Positions 1 through 9,385 are shown, counted from the first letter of the stretch. The stretch: 64,000 bases of DNA from UBA6136 sp044351045 (GCA_044351045.1 JBILGM010000007.1:13476-77475), one strand, 5' to 3'. The notes: a model not told the origin generated them from the sequence alone. A program made the numbers and translations.

Positions 1-856
1 AGGCTTCAGCCTCGATGTAATAAGGCACCTTGCGCTTGAGAGCGCCGCTTTCCTGTTGGTCACGCCAGCGTTTTCCGGCCCGATGGTTGATCAGGGCGAA
101 ACCCAAAGCCACGAAAAGTAGAAATGCTTTGGTGATGACGAGGCTGCCATAACCAGTACCGAACAATCCCTTCCACGAGGCCACATAGTTGATGGCCAGA
201 GGTAGCCCAGTCAGTAAAAGCAGCACGACCGAGGTAATACCCAGAAGTCCAAAGCGCACGATGGCGGGGGGCCAGAACTGGCGAGCCTCCTCTTCCTGGT
301 AGCCCAGTCGCCACAGGGCCAGCAGTTGCGCTACACCACCAAACCAGATGGCCGCAGCCAATTGATGCAGCAGGGTAATCAACATCAGCGGTTCGCGGTT
401 TTCAAAGCGCCCGACGGCATGTACCAGCCAGGCACCGGCGATGACCAACGGAACACAGAGCAAGGCCAATCCATTCCACTGCTTGCGGTTATCCGGCTCG
501 ATCAGCAATGGGTTCGACAGCCACAGAATGCCCAGGGAAAGAACGAATCGGGCAAGGCCCGCCTGAAATTGCACGGTGCCCAGGTAATCGGTCATGGGCA
601 GTTCACCCAGAACGCCCCAAAGCACTAGCCCTTTTATGACGAGCTTGGCACCCTGCATCGCCGCCAGCGAAATGGCCCCAAATCGCAAAACGGCGAGCGC
701 CCTGCGAATGATGGTTGGGCTGACAGCGGGCCGATCGGACCACACTTTCAGGATGAAGGCGCTCCAGAACAGGCTGCCGACGACCAAGGCATAGCTGATA
801 AGGATCAGTCCACCGAGGAAGTCGTCGATAAAATTGGCCAGACCTTGCATGTACAT
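1..856 (-). CDS. copD: CopD-family copper transport membrane protein (partial)
   Basis: Inner-membrane protein of the CopD family, thought to take copper across the membrane together with periplasmic CopC. The frame stays open to the window edge, so about 285 N-terminal residues are visible and the C-terminus is cut off. Translation shows about six to seven hydrophobic segments, with histidines near membrane edges (LLHQLAAAIWFGGV near the middle, INHRAGKRW near the cut), as is usual for the family. The start ATG at 856 is chosen because an AGGAG lies 7 bases upstream; a second ATG follows two codons later. It lies 20 bases downstream of copC in the same direction, and both follow the hopanoid genes. 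The family call is firm; the transport direction is inferred from relatives. Confidence 0.8.
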   Translation of the reverse strand, partial: MYMQGLANFIDDFLGGLILISYALVVGSLFWSAFILKVWSDRPAVSPTIIRRALAVLRFGAISLAAMQGAKLVIKGLVLWGVLGELPMTDYLGTVQFQAGLARFVLSLGILWLSNPLLIEPDNRKQWNGLALLCVPLVIAGAWLVHAVGRFENREPLMLITLLHQLAAAIWFGGVAQLLALWRLGYQEEEARQFWPPAIVRFGLLGITSVVLLLLTGLPLAINYVASWKGLFGTGYGSLVITKAFLLFVALGFALINHRAGKRWRDQQESGALKRKVPYYIEAEA

Positions 857-876
857 GCCGTGACTCCTTGTCTCTG

Positions 877-1260
877 CTAGGGGGCGACGTGGAAGCGGAT
901 ATTGTTCTCGGTCAGATGGCCATCGGCGGCAAAGACCTTGTACTTGATGGCATAGTCGCCCGTTGTCAGCGCAGGGAGCTTGATCAGCAGTTCCCCCGGT
1001 TTTTTGCCACGAGCAATCTCGGCGGGATGGAAAATATCTCCTTCGCTGACCAGAAAAACTCGGGACAGCGACAACTCCACGTTGGCATTGAATAGCAATA
1101 CCACGGTGGTCGGGTGATGGGCCTTGACGGCATCCCTGGCCAGCGAGGACTCGGTGACTACGGCGTGGGCCGCAACCGTGGTTGCGAAGCCAAAGCTGAT
1201 TGCCATGAATGTCAGGCAAACAAGGCGCTTTTTGGCCTTTGGAGCAGGAAAACGGTGCAT
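877..1260 (-). CDS. copC: CopC-type periplasmic copper-binding protein
   Basis: Small periplasmic copper-binding protein of the CopC/PcoC type, 127 residues from the ATG at 1260. A signal peptide ends at ATTVAA, so the mature protein begins HAVV: an N-terminal histidine, which is a copper ligand in the family. The C-terminal motif AADGHLTENN is the conserved region with the second Cu(II) ligand set. No methionine-rich Cu(I) site is seen. A TTG five codons upstream would also be open, but ATG gives a normal signal peptide. It sits 37 bases after hpnO and 20 bases before copD, so it probably shares their transcript. In methanotrophs copper supply matters for particulate methane monooxygenase; this link is inference. 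Confidence 0.85.
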   Translation of the reverse strand: MHRFPAPKAKKRLVCLTFMAISFGFATTVAAHAVVTESSLARDAVKAHHPTTVVLLFNANVELSLSRVFLVSEGDIFHPAEIARGKKPGELLIKLPALTTGDYAIKYKVFAADGHLTENNIRFHVAP

Positions 1261-1297
1261 GCGGTTAAGAACCAATATTCAGAGTGGTGGAGAACGA

Positions 1298-2686
1298 TCA
1301 GCCTGCCTTGGACTTCAGGGCATGTCCCGTCAGTGTCTTGCCAAGATCCCAAATCGCGCCCGGTACCTTGTGGCAATCCCCAATCACTTCATCCAGTGCG
1401 CCGAGTATCCAGTCACGATCTTGGTCGTTGATGACCAGAGGCGGCAGAAACTTGACCACGTTCATGCCATGACCGGCGACCTGACTCAGAATGCGGTGGT
1501 TTTTGAATAGCGGGATGGTGATCATCTGGCTGAACAAGCCTTTGTTGGCGGCTTCCAGCATGGTCCAGGCGGCTTTCAGCGAGAGGCTTTTGGGGGAACC
1601 GAACTCCATGGCGATCATCAGTCCTTTGCCGCGCACGGACTTGAACAGCTCATATTTGTCGACCAACGCCTGCATGCTGGCCATGAGTTCATTGCCCATG
1701 CGCCCGGCATGAGTAACCAGGTTCTCCTCATCGATGACCTTGAGCGCGGCCAGACCCGCCGCCATGGCCATGTTGTTTTTGGAGAAGGTTGAGCCATGGA
1801 CCACGGCGCGGTCCATGCGGTTAAACACGGCCTCCATGACCTGTGTAGTCATGGCGACACCACCGACTGGAATGAATCCGCCGGAAAGGGCCTTGGCCAT
1901 GCAGATCATGTCCGGTTCGACGCCCCAATGCTCCACCGCCCAGAACTTGCCGGTGCGACCGATGCCGGTCTGGATTTCGTCGGCCACGAAGAGAGTGCCA
2001 TATCTCGCACATAGCTTCGCGGCTTCCGGGAGATAGTCATCGGAAGGCATGTTGACGCCCTTACCCTGGATCGGTTCGACGATGAATGCGGCCACATCCC
2101 GGTTGCGCAGGGCTTCTTCGAGTGCGGTCAAATCATTAAAGCGAACCGAGAGGCAGCCCGGCAGCAGGGGTCCAAACCCCTCGCGGAAGACATTTTCGCC
2201 GTTCAGCGAGAGGGCGCCGATGGTCAGGCCATGGTAGCCGTGGTCGCAGTAAACAATCTTTTCTCGTTGCGTGGTGTAGCGTGCAAATTTGATGGCTGCC
2301 TCGACCGCTTCGGTGCCGGAGTTGCAGAAGAACATCTTCGTCAACTTATCTGGACAGCGCTTGAGTATGGCTTCGGCAAGCAGGCCGCTTAGCAGCGAAA
2401 CATCCATTTGCACCATGTCGGGCAGGTCGCTGGTCACTACATCCTGCAATGCCTGAACGACTGTCGGGTGATTGCGCCCGAGGGCATAGACGCCGAAGCC
2501 GCTCAACAGGTCGAGATATTCATTGCCCTGGTTGTCATACAGGTACGGACCTTTGGCCTTAGTGTAGATGCGGTCATACCCGATCGCCTTGAGCACCCGC
2601 ACCATTTGCGTGTTGAGGTGTTCCTCATGGAGCGTGAAGTTCTGGCCGGCGCGGTCCTTGAGTAAATCGGCAATGTAAGTTGACAT
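1298..2686 (-). CDS. hpnO: Aminobacteriohopanetriol synthase, class III aminotransferase
   Basis: PLP-dependent class III aminotransferase of 462 residues. In hopanoid loci this enzyme, HpnO, aminates the terminus of the ribosylhopane-derived side chain to give 35-aminobacteriohopanetriol. Visible features are the cofactor aspartate in FVADEIQTG (D236), the Schiff-base lysine in MAKALSGG (K265) and the glycine-rich SGTEA loop near residue 124. Sequence alone would also fit acetylornithine or putrescine aminotransferases; position directly after hpnN (34-base gap) in a hopanoid operon decides the call. Amino-hopanoids are typical of methanotrophs. The start ATG has a purine-rich GAGAGAAG upstream. 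Confidence 0.85.
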   Translation of the reverse strand: MSTYIADLLKDRAGQNFTLHEEHLNTQMVRVLKAIGYDRIYTKAKGPYLYDNQGNEYLDLLSGFGVYALGRNHPTVVQALQDVVTSDLPDMVQMDVSLLSGLLAEAILKRCPDKLTKMFFCNSGTEAVEAAIKFARYTTQREKIVYCDHGYHGLTIGALSLNGENVFREGFGPLLPGCLSVRFNDLTALEEALRNRDVAAFIVEPIQGKGVNMPSDDYLPEAAKLCARYGTLFVADEIQTGIGRTGKFWAVEHWGVEPDMICMAKALSGGFIPVGGVAMTTQVMEAVFNRMDRAVVHGSTFSKNNMAMAAGLAALKVIDEENLVTHAGRMGNELMASMQALVDKYELFKSVRGKGLMIAMEFGSPKSLSLKAAWTMLEAANKGLFSQMITIPLFKNHRILSQVAGHGMNVVKFLPPLVINDQDRDWILGALDEVIGDCHKVPGAIWDLGKTLTGHALKSKAG

Positions 2687-2720
2687 GGCGGTCTTCTCTC
2701 GGTGGGGGCGAAGTGATTGA

Positions 2721-5378
2721 TCAGGCGGCGGATTTTACACGATCAGCGCCACGACCTGGTTTGATGTTGCTAAACGCCGGCAGCACGACGAGCGCGCAAA
2801 GCAAGGTCAGCATCAGTCCGATGGACAGCAGCAACCCCATGCTGGCGGTGCCCGCATGATTTGTCAGCGCGAGGCTGGCGAAACTGAATACCGTGGTTAG
2901 GGCACCATAGAAAACACCCTTGGCCTCGCTGGTGTCGAGAAGATTGCCGCCGTTTCTTTCAATTTCATGAAGACGGTGCGCCATGTGTATCCCGCTATCC
3001 ACGCCGAGTCCGAAGAGCAGGGGCAACGCAATGATGTTGGCAAAATTGAACGGCACCTTCAGAAGTACCGTGGCCGCCGCGGTAAATAATGAAGCCAGCA
3101 TCAGCGGCAGCAGCACGAGCAGAGTGTCCTTGATATTGCGCAGCACGAGCAGCAAAATCAGCGTTGTCGCGAGAAAGGCAATGCTAAAAGCCTGAATGAA
3201 CGCCTTGATCACTTCATTCATCGATTCCAGGTAGGTTACCGGCAGATCGGTCACATTGGAATCAACCCGCTGGGCCTCGATGATGAATTCCCGCAAGTTC
3301 TCGAGTTCATTAAGATCCTTCTTGGGGAAAATCTGCAGCCGGTAAAGGCCGTCCTGGCTGACCCAGCGATCCACCAGGTCTTTCGGGAGATTTTCGCGGG
3401 TAATGGACTGGGCCGAAAGGCTTTGGCCGAGGTCGCTGATGATGGCAGGCAAGGGCTTGAGCAGGCTGTCCTGAAGATAATTCAGTAGGACTTGCTGTGT
3501 CTCCTCGTCGCTTGCCTCCAGTCGTGTTTCGAAGACCGTCAGGGCCTGATCAAGCGCCACCAGTGCTGGATGACTGTCTCCGGCAGCCATCCGGTTTCGG
3601 ACTGACTGTTGGAGATCGGTGATGCTTTGCCGTGTAGCGCCGCTTTTGTCGGGTGCTGGAAATTGGCTGAGTTGTGTCCCCATCATGACCGACATGTCCG
3701 CGATGAGGGCTAGTTTCTCGCCCTGATCCCCGGGGATGAGGTCCTTCAGGCTCACGACCTTGTCGACCGTCGGGAGCTGTTGGAATTTTTCCTTCAGCAC
3801 TGCGGCTTCCGCTTCGCTCCGTGCGAGAGAAGCCAGGGTCATGGGTGAGGTGTCTTCGGATTGCAGTAGGGATTTGAAGGTCTGCACAGACTCCGTATTA
3901 GGGTCGCGCAGATTGATGGGATTGAAGTCGACCTGAACGCCCACCATCAGAAACGCCGCGATGATTGTCAGTACCCCCGTCACGATTCGGATTGGCTTTG
4001 CATGGCGCAACGGCCAGTTCCAGCGGTTGGACGCGGCGGTGTCCGGGCTGCGCTCTTTTTTGGGTAGGCGGATAGGCATGATCTTCATCAGGGCGGGTAG
4101 CACGGTGAAGGTCGTGATCAGCGCGATGAACATGCTGGCCCCGGCAATGACGCCCAATTCTGCCACGCCCGAATAGCTCGTTGGAATGAAGGCAAACAGG
4201 CCGATGGCGGCTGTGATGGCGCTCAGTATCAGTGCGGGGCCGGTCGAGGTGAGAGTGTCCTGCAAGGCCTTGCGTTGAGGGCGGCCCTCCAGGATGAGTT
4301 CACGGTACCGTAAACAAAAATGCGAGGAGTACGCATCGCCCATGCCAATGAACAGCACCGCAAAGCCGATGGAAATCAGATTGAGTTGGCCGATAGCCAC
4401 CGTGGCGAAACCCAGAGACAGGATTAAACCCATCGTCAGTGAAACGAAGGTCGCAAACATGAGCTTGATGGATCGATAGGCGATCCATAAGGTCAGGCAG
4501 ACCAGAATAAGTGAGGCGGCACTGGCCATCGAGACACCGGTGCTGATGGTTTCCATCTCTTCATGTTCAAGGACAACTTCGCCGGTTTTGCGTACTGAGA
4601 CATCGGCGAGTTCACCCTGAAGAGCAGAAGCCAAAATGCCATTTACGGCTTGAATAAATTGCTCTGCGGGCATTACCTCTTCGAAGTGCAGTACTGGTTT
4701 TACCAGAATAAATCGCTTGGTGACCCCTAGGCCGCTACTGGCGTTCGGCGTCATGAGTTGACGCCAGGAAACCTGATGGGCCTGGCCAACGGTCGTGGCG
4801 ACGACGGCCTCGCGAATGCTGATCAAGAGCGGATCAAGTTCGAGTGTCAGGTCATTCTTGTCTGCCTCATCCAAAGCCTGTCCGACGATGCCGAACAGCC
4901 CGCGCAGACTGTTGTCCTTCGAGAGGCGTCCGATGAAGGGCTGGGCCTTGGCAAGCTGGTTGGTTAGGTCTTCGAGGTCTTCGAGGTCTAGATACAGTAG
5001 CCCGTTGCGGGCAAAGAACTCACCTTCGTCCGGGACATGAACACCGCTGAAATGGGCAGGGTCCTGTTCCACCAGTGTCACGATTTTCCTGACGGCAGCC
5101 GCGGTGGATTCCGGAGTTTTGCCTTCAACCAATAGCAGGGCCGTACCAATATCCTGAGGGAATGCTTTTTCCAGCGCGATGCGGTTTTTCTGGAACGGCA
5201 GTTCCAGTGAAATCATGTCTGCCGTGTTGGTGTTGACCTTGAGGTGGTCCATCGTGTACCGCAGCGTCAGGCCGGAGGCCGCGACAAACAGAAGGATGAC
5301 CAGCCAGGGATGGCTGATAAAGTGGGTTTCCCAGCCACGCATGAAGCGGTCTAGGCGGCTGTCTGGGTTGTTGCTCAT
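2721..5378 (-). CDS. hpnN: Hopanoid RND transporter
   Basis: An 885-residue MMPL/RND-type transporter of the inner membrane, assigned as HpnN, which carries hopanoids toward the outer membrane. It has the duplicated RND plan: an N-terminal transmembrane helix (about residues 25-45), a large periplasmic loop, a membrane block around residues 280-440, a second loop and a second membrane block around 720-870. GVDSGIHMAHRLHE in the second block and GMGDAYSSHFCLRYRE in the first are paired TM4-type motifs. It is 2 bases downstream of hpnG and 34 upstream of hpnO. Length matches the family (about 860-890). Confidence 0.88.
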   Translation of the reverse strand: MSNNPDSRLDRFMRGWETHFISHPWLVILLFVAASGLTLRYTMDHLKVNTNTADMISLELPFQKNRIALEKAFPQDIGTALLLVEGKTPESTAAAVRKIVTLVEQDPAHFSGVHVPDEGEFFARNGLLYLDLEDLEDLTNQLAKAQPFIGRLSKDNSLRGLFGIVGQALDEADKNDLTLELDPLLISIREAVVATTVGQAHQVSWRQLMTPNASSGLGVTKRFILVKPVLHFEEVMPAEQFIQAVNGILASALQGELADVSVRKTGEVVLEHEEMETISTGVSMASAASLILVCLTLWIAYRSIKLMFATFVSLTMGLILSLGFATVAIGQLNLISIGFAVLFIGMGDAYSSHFCLRYRELILEGRPQRKALQDTLTSTGPALILSAITAAIGLFAFIPTSYSGVAELGVIAGASMFIALITTFTVLPALMKIMPIRLPKKERSPDTAASNRWNWPLRHAKPIRIVTGVLTIIAAFLMVGVQVDFNPINLRDPNTESVQTFKSLLQSEDTSPMTLASLARSEAEAAVLKEKFQQLPTVDKVVSLKDLIPGDQGEKLALIADMSVMMGTQLSQFPAPDKSGATRQSITDLQQSVRNRMAAGDSHPALVALDQALTVFETRLEASDEETQQVLLNYLQDSLLKPLPAIISDLGQSLSAQSITRENLPKDLVDRWVSQDGLYRLQIFPKKDLNELENLREFIIEAQRVDSNVTDLPVTYLESMNEVIKAFIQAFSIAFLATTLILLLVLRNIKDTLLVLLPLMLASLFTAAATVLLKVPFNFANIIALPLLFGLGVDSGIHMAHRLHEIERNGGNLLDTSEAKGVFYGALTTVFSFASLALTNHAGTASMGLLLSIGLMLTLLCALVVLPAFSNIKPGRGADRVKSAA

Positions 5379-5380
5379 GG

Positions 5381-6103
5381 TTAAAGCGGCGTGGGCGTGA
5401 AGCTAAAGTCGGAACCGCCATGTTGGCGGACCTGGTGCAGGGTGCGCATCGCAGCTTTAAAGGCCTGTCCGAGACGAATCAAGTCGGGAATTTCCCCGGG
5501 TCGCCGTGCGACATGGCCGAGTAGTTCCATTATCCGGACGTCACCGCGAGGATTGAGCGAACGGTTGACTGCGGCGGGAAAATCCATCACGGCGGGGTCG
5601 GCAATGGCGCGAACCGCTAGGAAAGGCAGGTTGTGGGCACTTGCCCTGCGGACAATGGCCCCACTTTCCATGTCGATGGCCACCGCCCCAGTTTGCTGTT
5701 GCAACGATGCTTTCTCGGTTCGGGTGCCGACCACGCGGCCACTTTCCCTAATGGCTCCTGATTGCGTCCTCAATTGCAAGGGCAGGTTCGCAACAAGCCG
5801 TTGTCGCCACACGGGATCAGTCGGGTAAAGTTGATCGTCTTCGCCGTGAATGTGTTCCGCGAGGACCAGATGTCCCGGCCTGAGGTGTTCGGCGATGGCT
5901 GCGGCACAGCCCCAACTGATCAGTGCATCCACTTTGCGTCCGATGAGTCGCTCGACGGCTCTGTCGGCAGCATCGGGGCCGGCTCCGGAAACCGTTAGCC
6001 AGTGACCTTCTGGAAGTCCATGCAGACTTTCAAAGCCTAGTCGCTGCCGAACAAGGCTGCGTGCTTCGGCCGGCAGCGCGACGACAATGCCGATAGATGG
6101 CAC
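5381..6103 (-). CDS. hpnG: Adenosylhopane nucleosidase/phosphorylase
   Basis: Nucleoside phosphorylase-like enzyme of the hopanoid pathway. HpnG removes adenine from adenosylhopane made by HpnH, giving ribosylhopane. The reading frame extends upstream to a GTG at 6145, but that would overlap shc by 40 bases; the GTG at 6103, two bases after the shc stop, gives VPSIGIVVALPAEARSL at the N-terminus, the usual beginning of this family, and a 240-residue protein. AIDMESGAIVRRA is the conserved purine/ribose-binding segment of the PNP/MTAN fold. It is translationally close to both shc and hpnN. Confidence 0.85.
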   Translation of the reverse strand: MPSIGIVVALPAEARSLVRQRLGFESLHGLPEGHWLTVSGAGPDAADRAVERLIGRKVDALISWGCAAAIAEHLRPGHLVLAEHIHGEDDQLYPTDPVWRQRLVANLPLQLRTQSGAIRESGRVVGTRTEKASLQQQTGAVAIDMESGAIVRRASAHNLPFLAVRAIADPAVMDFPAAVNRSLNPRGDVRIMELLGHVARRPGEIPDLIRLGQAFKAAMRTLHQVRQHGGSDFSFTPTPL

Positions 6104-6105
6104 TG

Positions 6106-8076
6106 TCAGTGATGACTTTCGTTGCGGAAACGGGCCAGAGCCCACAGCGGGAAGAATTTATCGTAACCGTGGTACTTGAGATAGAACACCTTCGGGAATC
6201 CCGGGGCGTTGAAGTATTTGTCGTTCCAGTGACCTTCAGGTCCCTGATTGCGAAGCAGATAGTCAATGCCGGCTGCGACTGCGGGAGAATCGGCCTCACC
6301 GCCCGCCATCAGTGCCAGAAGAGCCAAGGCGGTATGGAACGCCATGCTGGTGTGGAATCGTCCACGCTTTTCGGCGCTCGGATCGTGGTAGGTGAAGTTG
6401 TCCTCACCCCAGCCGCCATCGCTACACTGGATGCTCTTCAGCCACGCTACTGCCCGCTGGATGGCAGGGTCGTTCTTCGGCAGGCCTGCCGTTTCGAAGC
6501 CCACCAGCACCGACCAGGTGCCGTAAATGTAGTTGGTGCCCCAGCGGCCAAACCATGAGCCATCGGCTTCCTGCTCATTGCGCAGGTAGGTCAGTGCGTC
6601 ATCGAGGACGCTACCGAGATCACCACGCTGCTCGGCCAGCTTGGCTAGGAACATCAGGCAACGACCACTGACATCCGAAGTGGGGGGGTCCAGCAGCGCG
6701 CCGTGATCGGCGAAAGGAATATGGTTCAGGTAGTGATAAGTGTTGTCGGCATCGAAAGCGCCCCAGCCGCCGCCCTGCGATTGCATGCCGGCGATCCAGT
6801 TGCCGGCTCGACGCACAGGTTCGTTGAACTCGATGCTGTTGGCTTGCAGCAGGGCATGGGCGACGACCGCAGAATCGTCGACGTCCGGATAGTGTGTGTT
6901 CTCGAACTGGAACGCCCAGCCCCCGCCCTCGACATCAGGACGCCGGATGCGCCAGTCGCCGGGGTGATCGGTCAGCTGTTTGCTGGCCAGCCAGCGAAGC
7001 CCAGCAGTCAATGCGGCCTCGGTTCGAGCATCCTGTTCGTGTTTGTTGACTTCCTGTAAAGCCAGACTGGTCAGGCCGGTATCCCAGATGGGAGAGACGC
7101 AGGGTTGGCAGTAGGCATGGTCTTCCTTAATAACGAGGAGTCGCTCGATGGATTTCCGTGCAATGCGTCGATATTCATGTTCTGGCGGATAGCCAAGCCA
7201 GTCCAATGCCTCGTAGGCGTTAACCATGGCGGGGAAGATGGCGCCCAGTCCATCCATGCCGTTAAGCCGTTCTATGAACCAGTCATGGGCCTTTTCCGTG
7301 GCCTTGGCGCGCAGCTTTTTCGGCAAATATGGCTCGATGCTGAAAGCGACTCGCTCCAGCCTAAGTACCAGTTTGCCTAGAGGCGTCTTGACATGCGCGA
7401 AGTAGTTGCCCTCCTGTTCCGGATCGACCGTGAAAAGCTCCCTGACCCCGGTTTTTTGGGGATTGCGCGCCGTGACTTTGTGGCTGCACAGGATGAGTAA
7501 AGGCACCATTACTGTCCGCGACCAGTAGGCTATCTTATCCAGGTGGAAGGGGAACCAACCAGGCAGCAGCATGATTTCAACGGGAATGAACGGCACGGCC
7601 CGCCAGGGCACCTGCTCGAACATGGCTAGCATGATGCGGGTGAACACATTGGATTGTGCCGCACCGCCCTGGCTGAGAATCCAGTCGCGAGCCGCGATCA
7701 TATGTGGTGCTTGGATGTCATCGCCCGCCAGCTTGAGCGCATAGTAAGCTTTGACCGTGCAACTGGTGTCTCCGGGCCCGCCAGTAAACAGGGAGTAGCT
7801 GCCGTCCGTCCGTTGGTGTGCCCGCAGATAGACGGCGATCTTGGCTTGCAAAGCCGTGTCGATCTCGTCCATGAAGTGCATCATCAGGATGTATTCGGCC
7901 GGTATCGTGCAATCTGCCTCCAACTCGAATACCCAATACCCTTCAATATGCTGTTGCCTCAGCAGAAAATCACGGGCGCAATGGATCGCCTTGTCGACCG
8001 GGGCTTCAGTCTGCCGACTGAATACCGGTTTCGTATAAGCCGGATTTTCTGACGGGTCGTTATGATCTTTGAACAT
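6106..8076 (-). CDS. shc: Squalene-hopene cyclase
   Basis: Terpene cyclase that folds squalene into hopene/diplopterol, also called HpnF; a monotopic inner-membrane enzyme. At 656 residues it is of normal length. The catalytic DxDD motif reads DVDD at residues 398-401, and many QW repeats are visible (for example DGSWFGRWG, GGWGAFDADN, DGGWGED). It lies 58 bases after the squalene synthase gene and abuts hpnG. Its substrate is the squalene made by the gene immediately upstream. Confidence 0.96.
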   Translation of the reverse strand: MFKDHNDPSENPAYTKPVFSRQTEAPVDKAIHCARDFLLRQQHIEGYWVFELEADCTIPAEYILMMHFMDEIDTALQAKIAVYLRAHQRTDGSYSLFTGGPGDTSCTVKAYYALKLAGDDIQAPHMIAARDWILSQGGAAQSNVFTRIMLAMFEQVPWRAVPFIPVEIMLLPGWFPFHLDKIAYWSRTVMVPLLILCSHKVTARNPQKTGVRELFTVDPEQEGNYFAHVKTPLGKLVLRLERVAFSIEPYLPKKLRAKATEKAHDWFIERLNGMDGLGAIFPAMVNAYEALDWLGYPPEHEYRRIARKSIERLLVIKEDHAYCQPCVSPIWDTGLTSLALQEVNKHEQDARTEAALTAGLRWLASKQLTDHPGDWRIRRPDVEGGGWAFQFENTHYPDVDDSAVVAHALLQANSIEFNEPVRRAGNWIAGMQSQGGGWGAFDADNTYHYLNHIPFADHGALLDPPTSDVSGRCLMFLAKLAEQRGDLGSVLDDALTYLRNEQEADGSWFGRWGTNYIYGTWSVLVGFETAGLPKNDPAIQRAVAWLKSIQCSDGGWGEDNFTYHDPSAEKRGRFHTSMAFHTALALLALMAGGEADSPAVAAGIDYLLRNQGPEGHWNDKYFNAPGFPKVFYLKYHGYDKFFPLWALARFRNESHH

Positions 8077-8134
8077 GATGTGAGATGTCCCCTGATGTGG
8101 TTGGCTTCTCAGATGTGAAATCTAGGATGAGGGT

Positions 8135-9202
8135 CTAGCCGGATTGCTCTGTGAGGGGCAAGCCTCTGCCGGCAAACGCAAAGGCCGTCTTGAGGCCTCT
8201 ATCGCTGGAACGCAAGATTCGGCTGATTGCAATCGTGGTCTTGACCGCGCGCCGTGTGATCTTCACCTGCGAAGAAGCGGTGAAGTCGGGATTCTGGGCA
8301 ATCTTGCGTAAAGTGAGGACCGCCATGCCCAGCGCCCACAGGCAGAATTCGCGAATACCCGCTTCATTGGATGGAATAAGCAGGGTATAGCGGAGTGCGT
8401 TTTTCAGGTGGCCATGGGCGATGCCGATGAGTTCGAGGAATCCGGCGCGGAACCGTGGGTCATTGTGGCCTGGTTTGAGGTCGGCCAGCCGAAAGCCCCC
8501 CGTGCGATCGAATACATCCTGTGGTAGCCAGCAGACGCCGCGTTCATGGTCATCCCACAAGTCCTTAAGAATGTTCGTCATCTGCAGGCCTTGGCCGAAC
8601 GAAACGGCTAACCGCATCATCTCATCTCGATGGGCGGCGATGGCTGGCGAGTAGTGGCAAAAAAGCTGGGTCAGCATTTCACCTACCACACCCGCCACGT
8701 GGTAGCAGTAGTGGTCCATTTCCTTCAGTGACGCGAGCCCTGGGCTAAGGTCACGATCCTGGAATTCGGCCATACCTTGGGCCATGATTTCGACGCACCG
8801 CGCGAGGGCTTCCTGTTGTTCGCTGTCGAACCGATGCGTTATGCCGATAACCCTGGGCACCACGCACATGAGTTCATGCTCTGCGGGCAAGGTTCCGGAT
8901 GAAAGGAGGGGGGGCAGTGCTTTGCTCAGTGGCGCCGGGGGTTGTTTGCCCCGCACGACGTCGGCGAATTGATGGCAGAAATGACGTTTCTGGGCTGAAT
9001 TCAGGGCGACTTCATCTTCGATGGTGTCCACAATGCGACACAAGAGGTAAGCATTAGCCACCGGCTGGGCCAGTGCGTGCGGAAGTTGCGGAATCGTTAG
9101 CGCAAAGGTGCGCGAAACGCCCTGGAGCAGGTGATCTTGAAAAACGTCGTCGCTTAGCGATTCGATGCTTTTACTGTTTTGCAGCGGGATGCTTGAACTC
9201 AT
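8135..9202 (-). CDS. Squalene synthase (single-enzyme type)
   Basis: Trans-isoprenyl diphosphate synthase of the squalene/phytoene family, joining two farnesyl diphosphates head to head. Both Asp-rich motifs are visible: DTIEDE and the second one in NILKDLWDDHERG. The N-terminal SRTFALTIPQLP and the long second half resemble the farnesyltransferase type that makes squalene in one enzyme, rather than the HpnC/HpnD pair; neither hpnC nor hpnE is present. ATG at 9202 (355 residues) is preferred over the ATG at 9286 because the predicted promoter would leave the latter only about 8 bases of leader and no ribosome site, while AAGGA precedes 9202, though at a long spacing. First gene of the hopanoid operon. 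Confidence 0.82.
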   Translation of the reverse strand: MSSSIPLQNSKSIESLSDDVFQDHLLQGVSRTFALTIPQLPHALAQPVANAYLLCRIVDTIEDEVALNSAQKRHFCHQFADVVRGKQPPAPLSKALPPLLSSGTLPAEHELMCVVPRVIGITHRFDSEQQEALARCVEIMAQGMAEFQDRDLSPGLASLKEMDHYCYHVAGVVGEMLTQLFCHYSPAIAAHRDEMMRLAVSFGQGLQMTNILKDLWDDHERGVCWLPQDVFDRTGGFRLADLKPGHNDPRFRAGFLELIGIAHGHLKNALRYTLLIPSNEAGIREFCLWALGMAVLTLRKIAQNPDFTASSQVKITRRAVKTTIAISRILRSSDRGLKTAFAFAGRGLPLTEQSG

Positions 9203-9301
9203 GCGGGGAAAGCTTTTTCCTTCAAGTCTCTGATTAGCATGGCTTTCCGGGTCGTTATTAGGCGAGACGGCGGCACGCGCACGCATTGCGCAAGGAAAGG
9301 A

Positions 9302-9329
9302 ATTTTAACTTTTTTGCGTTTTTCGTCAA
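9302..9329 (-). promoter_or_regulatory. Predicted sigma70 promoter of the hopanoid operon
   Basis: On the minus strand, TTGACG (9329-9324) and TAAAAT (9307-9302) are separated by 16 bases, close to the sigma70 consensus. The -35 hexamer is inside the left arm of the 10-base inverted repeat at 9320-9352. The predicted start of transcription is near 9295. Confidence 0.55.
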
Positions 9330-9352
9330 GTAATGTTGTTTTTTGACGAAAA
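9320..9352. repeat. 10-base inverted repeat in divergent control region
   Basis: TTTTCGTCAA (9320-9329) and TTGACGAAAA (9343-9352) are perfect inverse copies around 13 bases. Each arm offers a TTGACG on one strand. It could be a binding site for a dimeric regulator, or mirrored -35 elements. Confidence 0.6.
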
Positions 9353-9356
9353 TGAG

Positions 9357-9385
9357 TTGAGAAAAAAACAACTGCGCTATACGAT
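9357..9385 (+). promoter_or_regulatory. Predicted sigma70 promoter of hpnH
   Basis: TTGAGA (9357-9362) and TACGAT (9380-9385) are 17 bases apart on the plus strand. The -10 lies inside a palindrome with 7-base arms, GCGCTAT-ACG-ATAGCGC (9374-9390), which could be an operator. The leader to the hpnH ATG would be about 140 bases and contains a weaker inverted repeat, GGTTCC/GGAACC (9415-9440). Confidence 0.45.
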
